Assembly (NCBI GenBank): GCA_002291945.1
Contig: DBAZ01000038.1
Coordinates: 11,754-46,843, forward strand
Reading direction: 5' to 3'
Length of the DNA: 35,090 nucleotides
Origin: Tepidimonas sp. UBA997
GTDB lineage: Bacteria > Pseudomonadota > Gammaproteobacteria > Burkholderiales > Burkholderiaceae_C
Each line of letters opens with the position of its first letter. Positions within the stretch are counted from its first letter, which is position 1. Under the pieces are notes generated by a model. It had not been told where the DNA came from and searched no databases. It saw only the letters and a program-made list of their open reading frames with translations. Below, one piece after another: positions 30,510-35,090 of the stretch. The translations under genes were made by a program, and so were the position numbers.

Positions 30510-31294
30510 ATCCGGACTTGCGTGCGCCGGGCCACGGCTGGGTTCGGGCAGCCCTCAGGCTTGGCGTGCTGGCCTTGAGCGCAACCGTCGCCACCGCGGC
30601 CACGGCGCAATCCGTTGCGCCCCCTGGGTTACCCCTGATCATCGGGCAGGGTGCGGGTGGGACCAGTTTTTCGGTCCCGATTCAGACCCTGCTGTTTTTC
30701 ACCGCGCTCTCATTTCTGCCTGCCGTCTTGCTGATGATGACCGCATTCATCCGCATCGTCATCGTGCTGTCCCTGTTGCGTCAGGCCTTGGGTACGCAGG
30801 CTTCTCCGCCTAACCAGGTGATCGTCGGCCTGTCCTTGTTTCTGACCCTGTTCGTCATGGGCCCGACCCTCGACCGGGTCTATGAAACGGCCTACAAACC
30901 CTATACTGAAAACGCGATCAGCTTCGAAGAGGCCCTGGACCGAGGCGAAATACCGATTCGGGAATTCATGAAGGCCCAGACGCGCCAGGCCGACTTCGAG
31001 CTGTTTGCGCGACTCGCCAATCTGGAACCCGATGTGACCGTGGACACCGCCCCCCTGCGCGTGCTGGTCCCCGCATTTGTCATCAGCGAGCTCAAAACCG
31101 CTTTCATGATCGGCTTCATGATCTTCATCCCCTTTCTCGTCATCGACATCATCGTGGCGAGCATCCTGATGTCGCTGGGGATGATGATGCTCTCGCCCGT
31201 ATTGGTGGCTCTGCCTTTCAAACTCATGCTGTTTGTGCTGGCCGATGGCTGGAATCTGCTCATCGGCTCACTGGCCGCCAGTTTCAGCACCTGA
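30506..31294 (+). CDS. fliP: Flagellar export gate protein FliP
   Basis: FliP forms the pentameric core of the export gate. The 262-residue protein has an N-terminal signal peptide (LRLGVLALSATVATAATAQS, cleavage near residue 35), then four membrane segments with the family blocks LLMMTAFIRIVIVLSLLRQALG, ELKTAFMIGFMIFIPFLVID-type region and MMMLSPVLVALPFKLMLF. Residues such as MTAFIRI are nearly invariant. It overlaps fliO and precedes fliQ by 14 bases. Confidence 0.97.
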   Translation: MNPDLRAPGHGWVRAALRLGVLALSATVATAATAQSVAPPGLPLIIGQGAGGTSFSVPIQTLLFFTALSFLPAVLLMMTAFIRIVIVLSLLRQALGTQASPPNQVIVGLSLFLTLFVMGPTLDRVYETAYKPYTENAISFEEALDRGEIPIREFMKAQTRQADFELFARLANLEPDVTVDTAPLRVLVPAFVISELKTAFMIGFMIFIPFLVIDIIVASILMSLGMMMLSPVLVALPFKLMLFVLADGWNLLIGSLAASFST

Positions 31295-31308
31295 ACCGAA
31301 AGATCCTC

Positions 31309-31578
31309 ATGGACGCTCAAGCCGCTCTGACCATCGGACAAAATGCCTTGTTCATCCTCATTGGCGTATCGACGCCCGTGCTGGGCACCGTCCTTCTGGT
31401 AGGGCTGGTCATCAGTCTGTTCCAGGCGCTCACCCAGATCAACGAGGCCACCCTGTCTTTCGTGCCCAAGCTGGTGGCCGCGGTGGCGGTTTTTGCCATT
31501 GCCGGCCCCTGGATGCTGGTGACCCTGGTGGACTTTCTGCGCCGCACCCTGCTCTCGCTGCCCCTCTACGCCATCTGA
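31309..31578 (+). CDS. fliQ: Flagellar export gate protein FliQ
   Basis: FliQ supplies four copies of a two-helix hairpin around the FliP-FliR gate. The 89-residue protein shows helix 1 (NALFILIGVSTPVLGTVLLV) with the conserved LVGLVISLFQALTQINE-like turn, and helix 2 (PKLVAAVAVFAIAGPWML). The length matches the family exactly. Confidence 0.97.
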   Translation: MDAQAALTIGQNALFILIGVSTPVLGTVLLVGLVISLFQALTQINEATLSFVPKLVAAVAVFAIAGPWMLVTLVDFLRRTLLSLPLYAI

Positions 31579-31592
31579 AGCGAAAGCGCCAC

Positions 31593-32372
31593 ATGGACGG
31601 CCCGATGATCAGCTTCACCGAAGCCCAGATCATGGCGTGGATATCACCGATTTTCTGGCCGTTCCTTCGCATTCTGGGGGTCTTCGCCAGTGCCCCGATC
31701 TTTTCATCCCGTTCGGTGCCGATGCGCACCAAGATCGGTCTGGCCTTTGTGATTGCGGTCTGCATCCAGCCCGCTTTGCCCGAGACCCCCGTGGTGTCTC
31801 TGACCAGCTCCGAAGCGCTGGGCGCGGTGATCCAGCAGATCGCCATTGGTGTGGCCATTGGCCTGGCCGTGCGCATCGTCTTTGCCGCCGTGGAAATGGC
31901 CGGAGAGATTATTGGCTTGCAGATGGGCCTGAACTTTGCCGGGTTTTTCGACCCCGCAACCAACTCCCAGACCAGTACCGTGGGGCGGTTTTTCGGCAAC
32001 ATGGCCATGCTGCTCTTCGTGGTTCTCAATGGGCATCTGCTGCTCATCATGGCGGTGGCAGCAAGCTTCGAAACCTTCCCGGTCGGGGACGGCATGCTGC
32101 AAGCCGTCCGCGCCATGCGCTTGCATGAGCTCGGCGGCATCATTTTTTACTACGGCCTGTGGATCGCCCTGCCGATGATCGGCATGCTGCTGTTTATCAA
32201 CGTGGTCATGGGCATCATGTCCCGAATTGCCCCGCAGATGAACGTGTTCGCGATCGGCTTTCCGCTGACCCTGTCCATCGGCTTGCTGGGCATGGCCTTC
32301 ACCCTGCCCATGATGGACCGGCCCGTCAGCCAGTTGATGCAGGTGATCGCAAACCTGTTTCTGGGGGCCTGA
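31593..32372 (+). CDS. fliR: Flagellar export gate protein FliR
   Basis: FliR completes the export gate with one copy per basal body. The 259-residue protein has about six membrane segments; family blocks are ISFTEAQIMAWISPIFWPFLRI-like start, GEIIGLQMGLNFAGFFDP and IFYYGLWIALPMIGMLLFIN-like region. I used the ATG at 31593; the ATG at 31605 (MISFTEAQ) is equally typical of the family. A longer frame to 31233 overlaps fliP and fliQ and is not real. Its stop is six bases from that of the convergent regulator gene. Confidence 0.95.
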   Translation: MDGPMISFTEAQIMAWISPIFWPFLRILGVFASAPIFSSRSVPMRTKIGLAFVIAVCIQPALPETPVVSLTSSEALGAVIQQIAIGVAIGLAVRIVFAAVEMAGEIIGLQMGLNFAGFFDPATNSQTSTVGRFFGNMAMLLFVVLNGHLLLIMAVAASFETFPVGDGMLQAVRAMRLHELGGIIFYYGLWIALPMIGMLLFINVVMGIMSRIAPQMNVFAIGFPLTLSIGLLGMAFTLPMMDRPVSQLMQVIANLFLGA

Positions 32373-32378
32373 GCCGCG

Positions 32379-33008
32379 TCACACCAGCTTGTTGCGAATC
32401 GCGTACACGGTGAGTTCGGCGTTGTTGCTCAGACCCAGCTTTTCCAGGACGCGCGCGCGGTAAACACTCACGGTTTTGGGGCTGATCATGAGTTCTTCGG
32501 CAATCTGCGAGAGCTTCTTGCCCGATGCGATTTTTTTCAGTGTCTGCCATTCCCGATCAGACAGCGCATCGTGCAATTCGGCGGACACCGGGGCGCTCAG
32601 GTGATTCGCCAGCAACTCGGCTATCAGGGCGTTGATGAATTTTCTGCCTTGTGCCACCGTCCGAACGGCGGTCAGCAGATCTGCAGGGTCACCACCCTTG
32701 TTGAGATACCCCATGGCACCGGCCTTGAGGCAACGCAGCGCATACTGATCTTCGGGGTACATGGACACCATCACGGTGCGAACTGGCGGGTCTTCATCTT
32801 GCAGACTCGCCAGAATCTCCAGGCCGCTGCGGCCGGGCAGATCCACATCCAGCAGCAGCACGTCCGGACGCTGCAGCCGGATTTGCTCGCGCAGGCTGGC
32901 GTAACCGTCCGCTTCCCCGATGACTTTGATGTCCGTGGCCTCCATCAGCGTGTCCTTGATGCCACGGCGTACCACGGCATGATCGTCACACAACATCACC
33001 TTGATCAC
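32379..33008 (-). CDS. NarL/FixJ-type response regulator
   Basis: This 209-residue protein has a receiver domain (about 1-120) with the acidic pocket CDDH, the phospho-acceptor Asp54 in LLLDVDLPG and Lys near 104 in GYLNKGG. A LuxR-type helix-turn-helix follows at about 145-205 (LSDREWQTLKKIASGKKLSQ, SPKTVSVYRARVLEKLGL). All key residues are present, so it should be an active transcription regulator. It follows the kinase gene with an ATGA overlap, so the pair forms one operon. Target genes are unknown; its place between fliR and cheY suggests, but does not prove, a role in motility. Confidence 0.93.
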   Translation of the reverse strand: MIKVMLCDDHAVVRRGIKDTLMEATDIKVIGEADGYASLREQIRLQRPDVLLLDVDLPGRSGLEILASLQDEDPPVRTVMVSMYPEDQYALRCLKAGAMGYLNKGGDPADLLTAVRTVAQGRKFINALIAELLANHLSAPVSAELHDALSDREWQTLKKIASGKKLSQIAEELMISPKTVSVYRARVLEKLGLSNNAELTVYAIRNKLV

Positions 33009-34183
33009 TCAGAAGTCTCCCAGGGTTTGACGGGGGCACCCCCCACCAGGGGAATGGACAGGATCAGCGTCATGCCATGCCCCGGCTCGGTAATGACATC
33101 CAGCCAGCCCCCCACGCTGTGAGCACGTTCTTTGAGGCCCAGCAAGCCAAAAGACTGGCTTTTATTCAAGTCTTCCGGGTATGCCCCCCGGCCATTGTCG
33201 CTGATCTCCAGGGTCAGGACATTTTCCAGGTCACTGGTGTCGAGCCACACATCCCGGGCGCCGGCATGCTTGAGGATATTGGTCAGGGCTTCCTGGGCGG
33301 TTCGATACACGACCATGGCCTGGTCGGCAGTCACTTCTTGGCTCAGTCGGCCACTCAAGCGAACGTTCAGTCCGGAACGGTCGGCGAAGGTCTGGGTCAG
33401 CCATTGCAACGCAGGCAGCAACCCCTGATCCAGCACTGCTGGGCGCAGGTTGCGCATGATGCGTTGACTGGCCCCCAACGCATGCTCGACCATGGCCAAG
33501 CCCGCTTGCACATGATGGCGGGACTCCGCATCACTCAGCCTGCGTGACAGCCACGACAGATCGAGCTTCACGGCGGCCAGTGCGCCACCGATGTCGTCGT
33601 GGATTTCCCGCGCAATGTCCGCCCGCTCGCGGTCGATGCTCTGTTGCAAGTGTTCAGTCAGGCTCACAAGCCGCTGCCGGGACTCTTCCAGGGCCAGACG
33701 GGCCTGCACTTGTGCGCGGCGCGCCTCGTGGAATTCGAGTGAGCGCTTCAAAACCCGAGGCAAGCGTTGCAAGTGGTGCTTGTCCACGTAGTCACTGACG
33801 CCTCGGATCATGGCATCGGCGACCGTGGCTTCACCGATCGCGCCCGACACCAGAATGAATGGCAGGGTGCATGAGCGCTCGCTCAACCACTCCCAGGCCT
33901 CCATCCCCGAAAACCCGGCTAGGTGGTAGTCCGCCAGCACTGCGTCCACCGGGGGGCTGGTGGTGAAGACATCCTGGAAGGCGTCCAGAGTGTCCACCCA
34001 GGTGACTCGGCAGGGCACCTCATGCCGATCGAGCATGCGCAACACCAGCTCATGATCGGCTGGATTGTCCTCAAGATGAATCAGGTGCAAATCTGTCACA
34101 CTGTTCTCTGCGCAGAAAGCTGAAGTGGCCGATAGAGCATTTTGAAGCAAAGGAGTACACTTTTCTCCGTCATTTTGATGCAT
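33005..34183 (-). CDS. Receiver-histidine kinase hybrid (HisKA_3 type)
   Basis: This is a 392-residue cytoplasmic sensor. It begins with a receiver domain (about 31-150; Asp85 in LADYHLAGFSG, Lys135), continues with a coiled coil and the HisKA_3 dimerisation box with His195 (ADIAREIHDDIGGALA), and ends with the ATPase domain (EALTNILKHAG, ISDNGRGAYPE, GLLGLKERA). No membrane helix is seen, so the input is probably phosphorylation of its own receiver by another kinase. The start is unsure: the ATG at 34183 lacks a clear ribosome-binding site, and a GTG at 34099 would begin right at the receiver. Its partner is the regulator that overlaps its stop. Confidence 0.9.
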   Translation of the reverse strand: MHQNDGEKCTPLLQNALSATSAFCAENSVTDLHLIHLEDNPADHELVLRMLDRHEVPCRVTWVDTLDAFQDVFTTSPPVDAVLADYHLAGFSGMEAWEWLSERSCTLPFILVSGAIGEATVADAMIRGVSDYVDKHHLQRLPRVLKRSLEFHEARRAQVQARLALEESRQRLVSLTEHLQQSIDRERADIAREIHDDIGGALAAVKLDLSWLSRRLSDAESRHHVQAGLAMVEHALGASQRIMRNLRPAVLDQGLLPALQWLTQTFADRSGLNVRLSGRLSQEVTADQAMVVYRTAQEALTNILKHAGARDVWLDTSDLENVLTLEISDNGRGAYPEDLNKSQSFGLLGLKERAHSVGGWLDVITEPGHGMTLILSIPLVGGAPVKPWETSE

Positions 34184-34235
34184 CTTTTTGCACTGCGCTC
34201 TGGCATCCCCTACGTCAACCGCTTATATTCGGGCC

Positions 34236-34736
34236 ATGGACTCCACCCCTGTTTCAATGCAAAACCAACGCCGTTGGCCGCGAGAGGAATACACCACGAT
34301 CGAACCGCTGGATGAACGCCTGAGCGATTTCGCGGTAGAAATGGATGTGACCGTGGTGGCCGATCTGCAAGATTCCCTGCTGGTCGCCATGAACGACCTC
34401 CAGCGCCTCGAAGGCCTGCTGGACCACGCCACCGGGAATTTGCTGGACCGTTTCAACCAGGTCATGCGATTGGCGGCATCGATGGACGGTCATCCGCAGT
34501 CTGAAGAACTGCGCGAAGCACTGCATCAGGCGGTCACGGAACTGCAATTTCACGACATGTCCACCCAACTGCTGGTTCACATTGGCAAGATGCTCAAAGG
34601 CTGCGCCTACATCCTCGCCGATCAGGCCATGGAACCTGACGAGGAAGAAGCGGGTGTGATCGTCACCCACATGCCTCGCAACCCCAACCCGGTCACTCAG
34701 AGCGAAATGGACGCCGGATCCATCGAACTGTTCTGA
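34236..34736 (+). CDS. CheZ-like chemotaxis phosphatase (probable)
   Basis: This 166-residue helical protein lies 41 bases upstream of cheY. The segment LQFHDMSTQLLVHI has Asp107 and Gln111 in the DxxxQ arrangement of the CheZ active site (E. coli FQDLTGQ), within a predicted long helical hairpin (about 40-125). It is shorter than E. coli CheZ (214 residues). The protein probably removes phosphate from CheY, but it may be a remote relative with another role. The ATG at 34236 has no Shine-Dalgarno sequence; a TATATT lies 7-12 bases upstream, so the mRNA may be leaderless. The ATG at 34257 is an alternative. Confidence 0.7.
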   Translation: MDSTPVSMQNQRRWPREEYTTIEPLDERLSDFAVEMDVTVVADLQDSLLVAMNDLQRLEGLLDHATGNLLDRFNQVMRLAASMDGHPQSEELREALHQAVTELQFHDMSTQLLVHIGKMLKGCAYILADQAMEPDEEEAGVIVTHMPRNPNPVTQSEMDAGSIELF

Positions 34737-34777
34737 CTTTCACTCTACTAACAACGCTTTCCTCACAAGGCCCCAAC

Positions 34778-35090
34778 ATGCATTCGATTCTGGCTGTTGA
34801 TGATTCCGCTTCCATGCGCAAAATGGTTTCTTTCACCCTCGTGGGTGCTGGCTTCAAGGTCGTGGAAGCGGTCGATGGCGTTGACGCTTACGAAAAAGCC
34901 GAGAAGCAGACCTTCGACCTGGTGCTGACCGACCAGAACATGCCGCGACTCGACGGCATCGGCCTGACGCGCAGGCTGCGCGAACACCCCAGCTTCAAGA
35001 AAACGCCGATCCTGATCCTGACCACCGAATCGAGCGACCAAATGAAACAGGCCGGCCGTGCCGCTGGTGCCACCGGCTGGCTGGTCAAGC
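34778..35090 (+). CDS. cheY: Chemotaxis response regulator CheY (3' end outside window)
   Basis: CheY carries the signal from CheA to the motor by binding FliM. The frame is open to the window end, giving 104 residues of about 121-130. Single-domain receiver features are complete: Asp8 and Asp9 (AVDDSASMRKM), phospho-acceptor Asp52 (LVLTDQNMP), Thr82/Thr83 (LILTTESS) and Lys104 at the last codon (GWLVK). ILAVDDSASMRKMVSFTL is typical of CheY of this order. No receiver output domain can be judged, but the context after a CheZ-like gene supports CheY. Confidence 0.93.
   Translation, partial: MHSILAVDDSASMRKMVSFTLVGAGFKVVEAVDGVDAYEKAEKQTFDLVLTDQNMPRLDGIGLTRRLREHPSFKKTPILILTTESSDQMKQAGRAAGATGWLVK

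Noticed and set aside
1..35090. CRISPR array, prophage or anti-phage defence island
   Set aside because: No regularly spaced repeats, phage structural genes or known defence genes were seen; the two toxin-antitoxin pairs stand alone.

Overview
The window is a GC-rich bacterial chromosome segment, most likely from a betaproteobacterium of the order Burkholderiales (Comamonadaceae-like). The reasons are the gene run pyrG-kdsA-eno-ftsB, the Burkholderiales-type flagellin termini, and the flagellar order fliC, fliD, fliS, fliT, fliE (divergent), fliF to fliK, fliL to fliR. The assignment is by recognition, since no search could be run.

Positions 1-4214 hold housekeeping genes on the plus strand: pyrG (5' end outside the window), kdsA (Cys-containing, metal-dependent class), a DUF1330 protein, eno and ftsB. 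Positions 4215-5288 are a scar region with the C-terminal relic of an IS630-type transposase, a large imperfect hairpin, a short direct repeat, a tRNA-like 3' arm and an unrecognised 147-residue ORF surrounded by repeated CGACAA motifs. Positions 5289-10977 are ordinary genes: hslO, a gamma-carbonic-anhydrase-like protein, a DUF455 ferritin-like protein, xerD, gloB and mltD. Positions 10996-13979 hold tRNA-Gly(GCC) with its terminator, a RelB/RelE-type toxin-antitoxin pair, and a clsB plus ybhP-like pair.

From 14042 to the end the window is motility DNA. Two flagellin genes diverge from a shared 293-bp region. fliD, fliS and two tandem fliT-like chaperone genes follow, but an IS3-type relic and a mazEF toxin-antitoxin pair lie between fliS and fliT. 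fliE faces away from the fliFGHIJK operon, which ends at a terminator. fliLMNOPQR forms a second operon encoding the stator-associated protein, the switch and the export gate. Next come a minus-strand two-component pair (receiver-kinase hybrid and NarL-type regulator), a CheZ-like phosphatase and cheY (cut by the window end).

The most useful new observation is a set of four candidate sigma-28 (FliA) promoters with one architecture, TCAAG...-N11-..CGATAA-like, upstream of the plus-strand flagellin gene, fliS, the first fliT and fliL. They suggest late-gene control of the filament chaperones and possibly of the fliL operon. The fliS copy overlaps a palindrome that reaches its start codon, and the fliT copy would give a nearly leaderless mRNA. 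I see no CRISPR array, prophage or clear defence system.
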